A stretch of DNA of 64,000 nt from Lophium mytilinum. Taxonomy: Eukaryota; Ascomycota; Dothideomycetes; Mytilinidiales; Mytilinidiaceae. Location of the stretch: contig MU004192.1 of NCBI GenBank assembly GCA_010093605.1, positions 66,770 through 130,769 on the forward strand, read 5' to 3'. The position numbers were made by a program, and so were the translations under genes. This document shows, piece by piece, positions 1-11,604 of this stretch. The notes beneath the pieces were generated by a model. It worked only from the letters and a program-made list of their open reading frames with translations, made no database searches and had not been told where the DNA came from. The first letter of the stretch is position 1, and each line of letters starts with the position of its first letter.

Positions 1-1058
1 ACGCTTGAAACCATTCAGATGCGGCGCGCAGTCCGTCAACGCGGCTGACCACTCGCCCACAAACGTCCACTTGTCCGCACCGTCGTAGCTGCCGGCCGCG
101 TCGCAGACCTGTTGCCTGTGCTGGGCTGGGGTCATCTTGATCAGATTCTTATCAAAAACCTGGTACTCGTGATGGTCCATCACCACACCCTGCGCGTTGT
201 TGTCCGACGGCGTCAGGAAGCCGTTCCAGTAGGCCGGGCCGAAGAAGCCATCATGCAAAATGACAGGAGTGTCGCTGATCTTGCGGAGGTTGTTGTAGCC
301 ATCGCGGTAGAACTTCTTGGTGATAGCGCCGTTCGTGTCAATGACAGGCATCAAAGGTTCGTTGACAAGCTCGATGCCGACGACCACGTCCTGATAAGCC
401 GCTTTGGCATACTTGTTCTCAATCACGGCTAGGACCGCATGCGTCTGAGCAATGCTGTCGCCAGCGCCCCACGTGGGATTGCCGGTATCAAAACGGTGGC
501 CCGAGTTGTCGAATCCGTTTTGCGATTTTGGTGCGCCATGTAAATCAATCAGCACTTTCAGTCCGGTAGACCTGGCCCATCCGATCGCATTATCAAGGTA
601 TGGGGCTGTCCCGGAGGTGTAAGGTCCTCCGTAGTTCTTGTAGGCCCAGTATCCGATTGGAATTCGAACGATATTGAATCCCGCTTTCTTGATCTTCTGG
701 AAATCAGATAGTGAGACCCAACTATCCCAGTGTGGCTTGAGGACTTTCTGGCATCCTGCCGCGCCCAGTTTGGCGCAGAGCGTCCATTCGTCGTGCACTT
801 CGTCGGTTTTTGAGTTCGCCAAGTAAATTGATGGAGTGATAAAGCTTCATATCGTCAGTGAATCGTGTGCAAGTAGATAACAATTTCTATCATTTACGGT
901 TCGGTAACAAGCCATCCTCCGATATTCACACCCCTGACTTTTGTATTACCCCAGTCGAAGGCCACAGCGCGCGAATTGAGGCCTCTGTGATGAACATGTT
1001 CGGCGGCACATGTCGTCACTACCGCGGCCGCGACCACAAAGCAGTTCTGCAGTAACAT
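1..1058 (-). CDS. Secreted exo-beta-1,3-glucanase (GH5, EXG1-like), 3' end cut by window edge
   Basis: Cleaves glucose from the non-reducing ends of beta-1,3-glucan, in wall remodelling or glucan use outside the cell. The model is complement(join(<1..844, 898..1058)). The ATG at 1058 opens a hydrophobic signal peptide (MLLQNCFVVAAAVVTTCAA). It is followed by the family signature GVNIGGWLVTEP, then FITPSIYL across a 53-base intron (845-897) that keeps the frame. Further on lie the acid/base motif LVNEP (Glu) and the nucleophile motif GEWSAAL (Glu), so both catalytic acids are present. The C-terminus lies off the left edge. Family membership is clear from the motifs. Exact substrate preference is inferred. 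Confidence 0.9.
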
Positions 1059-3697
1059 AGCACAAAAAATTGACGCAGTAATGCTTTAGAGTGACTGGAG
1101 TGACATTGAGGGAAAAGAAGTATAAGTATATTAGTCCGGACTGAGCTACCCTTGCATTACGAGCAATGGGATGACACCATGGGTAAAGGAAATAAACTGC
1201 TGCTGTCCCGGAGCAAGGAACCAGGTGGGGCAAGGCGTTCTCCTGAACAAACATATGAGCGAATGACTGATGATGAGTGTTGCATGGGAAACAGCAGATC
1301 ATGCGCGATTCGTTAAGAGACCAATTTCGCCTGGAACGCGACGAACAGAAATATCGACACCGTCGCGCCCTGGTGCCTGTATCAACACCGAGTTTGCCCG
1401 TGATGTGATCTGAAATCAGAGGTCTGCCATACCTCTTTGGGATGTGACGAGCTTCGAGCAGAATTGTCATTGGAAGCTCAAAGGGACTTGGCAAGCCACC
1501 GAGTGAATTGGGATAGATTGATGCGAAAAGTCAGCACCTAGTCAGGCACACCAGGCACACCAGGCACGCCAGGCAGGGGTTGATGAGACCAGGCGTGCCA
1601 GACCACGCCGTCGTGCTCTCAGCTCTCCACGCGAGCGTCGGCGGCGGCGTCGATCCCACAGGGAGGCGGACGTTTGATGTCACGAAGCACTGACATTGCG
1701 AATCGTGGTGTTGAAGGCCGATTAAAATCGTTTGAACTTTGATGCGATTCTCTGCATTATCAGGAAAGGGCTCGGAGATCTTTGCGTCTCTCAAATGAAG
1801 CCACGGCTATCCAGCGGAAAACCGTAGGTTCTTCTCCAATCGGCTCCTCCGAGGTCATGGTTGCCGGTTTTTAAAAAGTGGACCGGCAATTAGACGCCCG
1901 GACGACGCCCCTTAATTCATATCCACGCTACCTCCGCCTATCCTGTCACTGTCTTATCATATCGATACCCCGCAAGCGCCATTGAGTAATCCATATGCAG
2001 GTACGGTACCTGAGAAGCATCACCAGCATGTAATTCGGGTTGCTCGACAACCGTAAATATTCTCAGTGTCTTAGGGCTGCACACCTCTTATCATGAACCC
2101 TTTGAGAGACTAGCTCCTATAATTGAGACCCCGTATTGACCTGCAAGGTAGACGCTGATCTCAGCAGACCGCGAGTCGTTAGCTCTAGAATATGTAATCC
2201 TGGTGCCTATCCTGGTGCTTGGTCGTGTTTCCGAGGTTTGCAACGCAGAGCCGCTAGCATTCCGCAATCAAGATGCTATCGTAGGTCATGTCGAACTCTA
2301 TTACGGTCGTGAATTTGTCCTTGTTGATGCGCATGTTTCTTCTTCTATCACTAAAGTAGTATTGTATCTAGGCTAGTATTCTGTCCACAAGTAGTCGGTA
2401 TCTTCCCGAGTCCTTGCAAGCTGCAACAGCAGCATTAAGCAATCGATGTCAAAACTAAACGCTGGAATCGAGATATTGTCTCTGTCTTTCGATCCCGTCT
2501 TCAGGCACACGTCAAACCCATTTTTCTTATGCGGCGTTGATATTCACGTGATCGCCGTCTCTACCGGAGCCTTCAAAGGGTATTTAATTTACCCCGGGAG
2601 CCACCTTATCTAATGTTTCGTTTTAGTCTCCCCGCGTTTCTCGCTCTTAGATCTGCTTCACTTGTACTCTACAGGAAATTGATAATCAAAGGTTCTAGAC
2701 GCGCTGAGCTACGGTATCTCGCAATGCTTATGAAGATACAGCCCGGCCATTCTCTCCACTCTCTTACTGGCTTAACAAAACTTGGCAAACGTTTATAGAT
2801 TTATTATACGAGGACGCCGGTGGTCAGATCGGACGTAGTGGTGTGAAGCGGTTTAGGTGACTGTTACGTGACACTAGAGTCACTGGGTAAAGTGGTAACG
2901 AACGCGGCGGAATGAGCACAGGCAAACGAAAGGTTACTAGACTCACTTCAGTTACGCTTGCTATTCTAAATACAAGGTAGAAAGGCTTCCGTGTTGCCAT
3001 TACCGTCAAATTTAGCACCCTTTTAAACCTAATCACGAACCTACAGATCGAAAAGAGATAATACGACTTGAGGGAAGAACTGCTGAGTCCATCTTCTATG
3101 CAACATGTGACTAGTAACCTCAGAGGCTGGTCAGGTTAGCCATCCTCCACCTCCACGGCAGGCGTCAGACCGAAAAAAGCCAGAATGTGCGGATAGGTCG
3201 CCATATCAATCGATCTCGAGATTGAAGGTTGCTTCCCGGAGCTTCTACCGGGATTTCTGCCGAAGCCTCCATCGGGGCTTTTGCTGAAGCTTTCCCTAAG
3301 CTTTGGAGCCTCAGGACCCTCTCTACCTATCACATAGCTCCCTATGCATGCATGCTCTTAGTCTTTCTTCGCAATCAGTGTCGGTGGAGCCGAAAAACGA
3401 AGGCGGGCTAACAATCGCATTTCGCCAATCTCCATCTTTGGAAATGGAAGACGATTAGGAATGGAAGAACGCGAATGAAGGAAACATGCTAGAACTTGAG
3501 CTATGAACGTTTCAGCAAATACTAGAACGGATATTATCTTGTCAAAACGTAGCAATAGCTCATCTTAGCTTCATGCAAAATTGGCATGTTGACTGCGATC
3601 CTGAAGTATTGATATAATGAGCGTGAATAACTTTCGAGGAGAGATTGTTAATAGGTGCCCTTTATCACTGTGTCCTTGTATGCAATCGTCTTCACCT
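1059..3697. other. Intergenic stretch between GH5 and GH35 genes, with a 9-bp minisatellite
   Basis: I see no convincing gene here: the open frames are short and their translations look random. The only structure noted is a small tandem array of CAGGCACAC-type units at 1543-1576 (three full and one partial copy, third copy CAGGCACGC). Upstream sequences of the GH5 gene begin at 1059. Confidence 0.5.
1543..1576. repeat. 9-bp tandem repeat (CAGGCACAC)n
   Basis: Three complete units and a partial fourth, with one C/G change at the end of unit three. Small simple minisatellite about 490 bases upstream of the GH5 start. Confidence 0.8.
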
Positions 3698-6600
3698 TTA
3701 AAAAGCATGCGGCCGCAGCACGTACTCTGGCTGCTCAACCTTTGCAACGGGTCCATACGCCCACTGCACAGCTGCCGTACTTTCTAGCGACAACGACGTG
3801 AGCTTACCTCCCTCGGCGTCGAGGGACCAAAGGATAAGTCCTATTGTGTTTTCACCCTGGTGATTGATGATTCCTTCTGGAACGGGGAAGCTTCTTTGCG
3901 GCCCGATGTTTGCAACTAAACGTTAGGGTGAGACTATATCATAATAACGAGTGTCCGCTTTTCTTACTGTAGCGACCAAACTTGTAGCCATTGATGAAGA
4001 GGTTCACTCGAAGACTGCCAGTGCCCTCAAAGTTGACTGATAGAGGAGTATCATATGATGCATCAAGGTCGAGGTCAAACGTGGCTTTGGTATCTAGTCA
4101 ACGCTGCACTGCCAGAATCCATTTCGAACCTCAAGCTTACGTGTAGAACTCGACGCCGGCGTGGTTCAATCCTTCAAATGGGGACTTCACATCCCACGCT
4201 TGTGTCGGAGGATGTGGGTAATGATATCCTTGTAGACGTTACTATGACAAGAAGATCATGTTTGGGACTCGGGCTTAGACTAACCTGATCTCTCTGCGAA
4301 GAAGCCACTTTCTTGAGAGGGCCCCTAACTTTGTCTTCGTACTGTCCGAATTAGACTTATTATTGGTCGGCGGCAATGAACAAGAACTTACATCTTCCCC
4401 TCCCAAATTGCCCGTGACTTTCCAGGTGATGTTCGGAGTTTTGCCGTCGATTGTATAATTCAAAATGCCACGTAGAAACTAAGCACTAGTTAGAAATAGT
4501 GAGGACTATGCTGAGCTGAGATGGAGCTGACCGTAATCCCTCCGGATTCGTTCTCATTGTTCCCCATATGCTCCTAACCGTGGCGTTAGTCTACCACAAT
4601 GCGTCATCTAATGGAGTAATGCCGAACATACGAATAGGACTGTAAAAACATATGGGGTCCCAGCAGTAATGTTTTGAGGCAGCGTGAAAGACTTGGACGT
4701 GTACTGCGTGGTGTTTTGGCCAGTAAATGCGCTAAGATATGTATCGTTGAGCCATACGGACCACCTAAAGGTAAAGCCGCCACTTATTTTAAGGTCTAGT
4801 TTGGTTTGATTGCCAGCTGCAATGAAGTGGCCTCGATATAACTGGTTTCCGACGTGGTACTACACATGATGTTAGTGAGAACTTTTGCATTGCATTGGAT
4901 GAACTCTGAGGGTTACCAACACCATAGGTTCCGGTGTAAAGATTAGTCGGAGTGGAAAGAGCGCGGGCTCCGTTCACGGTGGTATTATTGTCGCAAACTT
5001 CCCAGGCCGAATCGTCGTAAGCTGACTGGATTTCGGGAAGGCTGTCGATTGATCGCTAAGATGGGATGAGCTTCTCCGAGTTCTGCATGTCTATAAGATT
5101 GCCTACTTACCCAGTCTAACTTCTCTAGAGACGGTAAATATACGGTAGGCTGGTCGTACTCGAGGTGACCTTTAAAGGTACCGTAACTCGTTCTAGAGGT
5201 CGGTATATGTCTTCCATTCCAAGTAATAGCCTTTACATTCTTGGGTCCGGCAACTTCTAGATTTGCGGTGCTGTTAAGGTCTTCTGTGAGAGATATCACA
5301 CTGTTCTGAATAGTGGCACTGTGAACAAGGTAGGGACCGCCAACGAGCACGGTATCGTTGCTGATCGTCGGGATTTCCTTACTAGTGGGAAGTTCAGGAA
5401 CCCACCAATTGTACACCGTAGAACGATCTGCAATACAGTTAGATTGGTCTGAAAGTAGGTTTACAAGAGCGTCTTACCCAGTATCAATATGAGGATATCA
5501 GATCCAATCGAGATCGCCGTCTGACCAACGGTGACATAGTTTATGATATACGTGCCATTGTGATTCTCGCACTTGTTGATTGTTCCTTCATTTACGTGGC
5601 ACTGGCGAGAGCCCGAGGCTATAATTGCTGTTTCATGAGTCTCACCGGATGCTCCATACAAGACGAGGATGTATCGAAAATCCAGTTTAAGCCTTCATTA
5701 TGATTGTGAGCTGCTGAGGTAGGACAAAGACTCGATTTGAGACCTACCAAGTGTATATCTCCGCGCTGGAGTATAGAATGCTGTAAGGCCTAACCGCAAA
5801 GTCGGTAACATGGATCTATTGCACGGGTCAACTTGAATGGTCGAGATCAATACTGTAGGATCTTCTACCTTCGAATTGTAGCCCGCTAAGGTAAGGCTAC
5901 CGCCGAGTTGAGGTATTGTGAGTGTTCCTTGAGTAGTCGGAACCTTGAGAAGGTAAGTCTTGTTGGTTGTGGAACGGTAGTCTGCATGTCTTGTGGTCCA
6001 GAACGTCGTGTTCCCACGTAAAACATCCTTGGTTTGCGACACAAAGACATTAGGGGATGTGGAGTAGGCATCAGAGGCACTGTGGATAAGCCTCGAAGTT
6101 CTGTATGCGGGGGCAACCTTGAGAAACTGTGCTTCGAGTTTGATCTCCCCGTACTTCTCCCTGCTTATTGCACGGTTTTCCGAAATAGCAGCTCTGAAAT
6201 CGCAGCTGGTATACACTCGTTGCCACGACATGTGGCCCCAATTAGTACCACCATATATCATGTAGAGGCTCAACTCAGTTACAAACATCGAATAGCGATT
6301 CTTGTAGAATAGACGAGTTATCCCGGCGTCTAGCTGAGTAGGGCAATTGTCGTACCCTATACCTCCCCATTGGTCGTAGAATCCATCACCGCATTCGCCG
6401 ATCAAGTGCGGGTCGTACGAAGAGTATTGTTGATAAAGGGTCCAGTCGTATTGGTCCATAGTCGCAGGTAGCTCGCCGCATGACAGCGGATAGTAATCGT
6501 AAGTGTAAATCTCGGGCTGGCTGACATTCTCGCCGGCAAAGACCCCGCCATGGCTCACATCGTTATGAATAGTTGGGACGACCATACCAGCTTTTTCGAA

Positions 6601-7432
6601 CCGTGATGCTAAGATGTCCATATCTCCATACGCGGGGTATTCAGTTCCGGGCACCGAGGGTGTTGAGAGCTCGTTTTCTATTTGAAGTAGAATTATGGTT
6701 CCGTTATTCGTGATCTGGTGCGGCGCAAGCAGTTTGCCGATTACAACGACATACGGTGCGATCTCGCTGTAGAACGACTCGTTTGAAACACGCCAATAAA
6801 CACCTTCCGGAGCGTGGAATCTCCAGCCGGGAAACCCACCGCCCGTCAGCTCTAAGATCCGTTAGTTCAGCGGATTGCAACTACTGCGAAAGGGCCGAGA
6901 GACTTACCTGCGTTAATGTATCTGTACGTGTCGTTGGTCAGTAACGTTATCGTGTGGAAAAAAATGAGGTATTAATGCTCACGGGCCTGGCCTCACGATG
7001 ACATAGAGTCCAACTTCGCTTGCTGCATGGAAGAAAGCGTGATAGGAGAAAACGCCGTCGAGCCGGAAGTCGCCTTTCTTGGCCTCGATGAGACTCCAGT
7101 TTATGTAAATGGAGATGGTATTTAACCCCATTGCCTTCACTTTCTGGAGAATATCGAGCCAAAGCGACGGGCTTGGGATTCTCCAAGGATGGAACTCTCC
7201 TCCGTAGACCATCAGCCGCTCCCCATTTATTTTCATCGAATACTGATCCTAAGTAACCTGCTCGGCAGTTAGCCTTACACATACTGTCAAATGAAAATGA
7301 TAGACGTACGACATTCTGCAGAGAATCTGTGCCCCTAGTCTGTCTTTGGGATGCATCGGCGAAGCCTACAAAACGGAAGAGGTTAAGGGTCCATAGAGTT
7401 ACTAAAAAGGAGGCAGCAAGTCTCAAGTTCAT
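3698..7432 (-). CDS. Beta-galactosidase, GH35, multi-exon, secreted
   Basis: Hydrolyses terminal beta-galactosyl residues of polysaccharides or oligosaccharides outside the cell. Start ATG at 7432 with an N-terminal hydrophobic segment. Exons I can fix: 7310-7432, 6983-7248, 6908-6921 (14 bases), then a long one from 6851 to about 5735. Several smaller exons follow, ending at the TAA at 3698-3700. Motifs in order: YGGEFHPWR, RPGPYINAE, GGGFPGW, LLQIENELS (acid/base Glu), GECGDGF near the expected nucleophile, MIYGGTNWGH, and C-terminal jelly-roll sequences such as GHFIAAGNQT and FINGYKFGRY. Total is about 1,000 residues, usual for fungal GH35. The junction near 5700-5735 is not resolved: the best frame match, YTLGR joined to LKLDFRY, needs a weak GTCTCA donor. 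Otherwise it looks whole. Confidence 0.87.
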
Positions 7433-9015
7433 GATTGTAGGACGACTCTAACAGACTTGTAGAAGAAGCTAGGCACATTTTGCTGAAACGCCGATACTGC
7501 CTTTATATATTCAGACGTTCCTGCAGCTCCACAGGCGTGATCGCATCTTGCCCACTTGGAGTCAATATCCAAGGATTATCAAAACTGTCAATGTGCATGG
7601 TCCGAGAAATTCCCCGGATTCTGGGGTGCTGCTACGTCGGAATTTTGCTGCTTTACTCGCGCAACAGGAAAACATCTACGCGAGCTACCTCAAGCAGTTC
7701 AATAGCCCCAATGAGGAGACCTTTCCGCATCGGGAGGATCGCCTGTTGCGGACGTCCATTGAGCCTTTTCTGCTGTGCTCCAACTTGCTCGCATGGATGT
7801 ACGGCGTGATGAGAAGGAGGATCGCCAGTGTTCTGACTTTCATACGGCTCAATAACGCCGAAGGGATGGCATTCGAAGGATCCCGTAGTGAGTTCGTGGA
7901 CCATACCTTGCAATGCGGAGCATATTTCCCCTAGAGACAGATGGCCCATTGAGCCGAGCGTTGATCGTGCTGGTCCATACGAAAGACCGTTCGTTCGGAA
8001 TCGAGGCTGGCGAGGATCTTGAGGGTCAGGTGTCTCTAAATGGCTGAGTTGTAGTATCACCTTATGTAAGCCGCCCTCAGCGGTACAACAACAACAAAAA
8101 CTACACGACGGCCCCTAGGTATTGGAGGAATGCGAGAGGTATCCCTCTTTAAGAGAGCACGAAATCCTGGAGCATACACTTGGGTTTGTCTTGACTCCGC
8201 CTACTTCGCAGCCAGAGCACGTGATCTAGAGAACATGCGTAATCTCGGCCATGATTGGGTGGTGTATTTCGTGAGAGGATCACGCTTGGGTAGGCTCACG
8301 GAGTAAAGTAACAACGAAAGCTTCACAACGGGATTCTTCCGCCGCGTAGAATAATGCATTGGGCATATGCGGCTCGATTCCCAGGTATCACACCCTCCCT
8401 ACGAGTGCATGAATGAACCTCAGCTGGTACCTATCGCGCTATTTTTAACCGGCGTGGGTATCGTGGCCCGCACAGACTTGCCATGGCTCGGCATATCGAC
8501 AGCCAGGACTGCCCCTTTCGATCAATCACCGTCAGGGTCCTCCCTCCTCGCGCGCTTTGGCTCGCTCCCTCTCGAACTTCTACCAAAGATGAATCCGAAA
8601 ACATGAGCAACTCTTGCGCTTCTAAAACTGGAAGCAGTCTGAGAAGCGCATTGAAGTCTGTGCTTGTCTTCTGTTGTGCCGCCCTTCAAATGCCGAGCTC
8701 CGACACCCCTTTTATCGTTTTCGCCAGCCAGGCCAGCTCAGCCGCCCTGTGGATTCTAGTTCGCCTCATGGCGCTCTCCCGCGAAGCTTCTATAGACGCC
8801 GCTCGCCTGTTTCTGACGCTTTGGGATTTCATTTACTTTGCCTAGACTCTCGCAGGGGCTTTCAAAACCACCTTCGTGCCCACTGTTTGCTCTCGCCTTT
8901 TTGCTTACGATGCAGTCACTCGCTTTCGCATTTCCTCACCTTCGTTTTTGATTTTATAGAGAGAGCGGTGTTTACATTAATATTATTGTCCAATCATCGT
9001 GCCCTCAACTGAAGC
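7433..9015. other. Divergent intergenic region between GH35 and peroxidase genes
   Basis: Divergent promoters face outward here. Two overlapping frames, plus 7548-7934 (128 codons) and minus 7653-8060 (135 codons), are open, but neither has a recognised motif and each is the shadow of the other. The plus reading has a more protein-like, helical composition, but I would not call it a gene. A pyrimidine-rich stretch at 8870-9015 is likely the 5' leader of the peroxidase gene. Confidence 0.4.
7501..7508 (-). promoter_or_regulatory. TATA box of the GH35 gene
   Basis: TATATAAA on the minus strand, about 70 bases upstream of the GH35 start codon at 7432, a normal spacing for a fungal core promoter. 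Confidence 0.45.
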
Positions 9016-10481
9016 ATGAGATTCGTCACCCTCCTTTCGCTTTCCGCGGCGGCGCGACAAGCATTTGCTGCGACGTACACAGCTGCCAACGGCGAAGTCT
9101 TCAACATCCAGCCTTCCACGGACTACTACGGGGGCGATCTCACACTAGAATGGACCGACACACTGAACCAATGCCTCGACAGGTGCTCGGTCACCACTGG
9201 ATGTATCCTTGTCTCCTTCATCGGACCGGGGAGAGGGCCATGCTATATGAAGAGTAGCTACTACCAAGCCCAAACCAACACGCAGGTTACTGGAGCAAAA
9301 TTGATTGCGTCTGCCACCAGCTTAGCTTCTTCATCTTCGACATCGACATCGAAATCTTCGACTATTACTAGCTCCGCCTTGTCTTCAGTAACGACAGCCA
9401 CAACCAGGGCTAGCACTAGCACCACCTCGGCTTATGTGTGCACTACTAGCGCCTCTGGATGGGAAGTACTTGGAGACTTGAAGAACAATGGCGCGAAAAC
9501 CCCTGTCGGTACAAACATCACTGGCGTCCTGACGGGCGATGCTGCAGAGGCCAAGACGGACTTGGGTTACACTCCTCCAGGGTTACGTGGAAGTGCTGCT
9601 TGCAAAGCGGATACCTGTTGCATATGGTCTTATATTGCCGCGGACCTCAAACCATTTTTCCTGGAAACCGACGGTACATGCAATCAATGGGCTCGTAGAG
9701 CTGTTCGCCTTGGATTCCACGATGCTGCCGGCTGGTCCAAGCCCAATAGTTTGGCAGGAAAGGACTACGGCGGTGCGGATGGAAGCATTGCGCTTTCCGC
9801 GGAAGAAGCAGCGCGGTCAGAGAATCAGGGCCTGGCGGATATCATTGCCAAAGTTCAGGAATGGCAAACCACGTATGGGGTTGGAATGGCAGATCTCATT
9901 CAATTCGTCTCTAATCTCGGTGCCGTGGTCTGCCCAATGGGACCTCGAGTTCGGACCTGGGTTGGCCGCAAAGATAGCTCCACGCCTGCTCCCACTGGCC
10001 TTCTCCCAGATGTCAAGGATAGTGTTGACAAGATCGTCTGTCTGTTCGGGGACAAGACGCTCAGCTACACTCAGCTTGCCGCGCTTATGGGCGCTCACTC
10101 CACATCTCAACAGTTCTTCGTTGATCCTAGCAAGGCTGGCCAACCACAAGATGATACGCCTGGAGTATGGGACACGAGGTACTATGAGCAGCATCGACCA
10201 GGCTCGTCGGTACCATCCGGGGTCTTCCAATTTGCGAGCGATTTGGCAATCGCGAACGACACGCGTACCAAGAGTCAATGGACTTCGTTTGCCATTTCTG
10301 GCCGGGCAGCGTGGGCAGCGGTAAGCCTTTCTTTCAGATAGATTCTGGAGACTCTCACTGACATATCTATCAGAGCTACGCTACCGCATACGTCAGACTG
10401 AGCTTGCTTGGTGTCAACAATATGAACAACCTGACAGAGTGCTCACACGTCTTGCCGAAAGCGGTACTGACGTTTCCCTGA
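9016..10481 (+). CDS. Secreted class II-type heme peroxidase (ligninase-like) with N-terminal PAN/Apple domain
   Basis: Predicted heme peroxidase that oxidises phenolic or lignin-like substrates with H2O2 outside the cell. CDS join(9016..10320, 10374..10481), 470 residues; the single 53-base intron (GTAAGC...TATCAG) keeps the frame and ends at TGA 10479-10481. Order: signal peptide ending near AFA (residues 1-18); a PAN/Apple-like Cys-rich segment at about 40-95 (TLNQCLDRCSVTTGC); a Ser/Thr-rich linker at about 97-140; and the peroxidase fold from about 165. RLGFHDAAGW holds the distal Arg231 and His235, GGADGSI the calcium-site region, and LMGAHS the proximal His361. All key residues are present. 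Whether it truly attacks lignin is not shown by sequence. The PAN module may give carbohydrate or protein binding. Confidence 0.9.
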
Positions 10482-11604
10482 AACCTCGCAGCGATCGGAG
10501 GTTGTTGAACCTGCATTGTACATACATACATTCCCATATACCAAAGATAATAGTAATGTCAAGTCACGAGAGACGCGTCCCTAGACGACCTAAGTTATAT
10601 ACGAGTGCAAGTACTGCTACCTTCCTGTCAGGGCAAATGCACCCACAGCAAGTGCCTTTGCTACAGCACAGCAACTGCGAGTGCAAATCTTGCTTGAGAT
10701 TTCATAACATCTGGAAACTCAGGTTGAAGCGTAAGCTGGCTGCAAAAGACCGAGGTGGGATGTTGAGATCTGTGCGCTGAGGAGACATATGATATGCTGC
10801 CGGAGGATTATTTGTAGAGGTTCCAGGATTTCGTCGCGCTAGCGTTTCACGCACTTTTGCGGACGCTAACTTCGCCAAATATGTTTTGCGCGGTCGCGCG
10901 TTTCCCTGCCTCGTTTGTTACTGATCCGCGATACTAACCCTCTCCGCCATCGGTTTCTTCCATGATTCGGCCACCAACGCATGCCCACCGCTGTCTGTTC
11001 TAAGCGAAAAAGAGATACAGCCATCTATGGCAGTATGTGAGTGGGTCAGCCGAAACGCAGCTGCATGATAAAGCCTGACAAGACGCCTCACGGTGGGCGA
11101 GTGGGTGCGATCGTGGCAGCTCTTCGCGCAGCCGTCAAATGGGCGTTTTGTCAGACCAACGAATGGTCAGGTCCAGGATGAGGCTTCGTACTGGGATTGG
11201 ACGAAGAGGAAGGCTGAGATTGACCGGACTACGATTCTGGTGATCTATTGCAGCTGCCAACGCATCACTTTTGAGATTGATTGCCTTTTGCCTGCTGAAA
11301 ACTAACAAAACGGGTGGTCGACGATAGGCATAAGTTTTGGGCCATGCCTCCTTCAGTCTTATTTAGCCCGCAACTGTGTCGTTCAAGGTCTTATTTTTTA
11401 ATCGCACCTGACACCACATCTCTTATCCCATAAGACTTTCTCTAAACCACAACGTTCACTGCACTGTCATCCCAAGACAATACGTCGGTTCAGTTTCTCG
11501 GTCGGCATTAATTACTGTTCTACATGTCTGCTACCCATCTCAAGCTTCTAGTGCATTCCCTATCTTTCAACCCTTAATAATCAACAACAACAGCCCTATA
11601 GAAG
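10482..11604. other. Intergenic region upstream of the CorA-C2H2 gene
   Basis: No convincing gene. Short frames near 10560-10780 and 11093-11305 lack recognisable features. From about 11380 the plus strand becomes rich in C and T with little G, typical of a fungal promoter and leader, and it runs into the start at 11605. Confidence 0.4.

Noticed and set aside
2640-2720. tRNA-like text on the minus strand (TAGCTCAGCGCG resembling an A box)
   Set aside because: No B box (GGTTCRANTCC) or cloverleaf follows within tRNA length.
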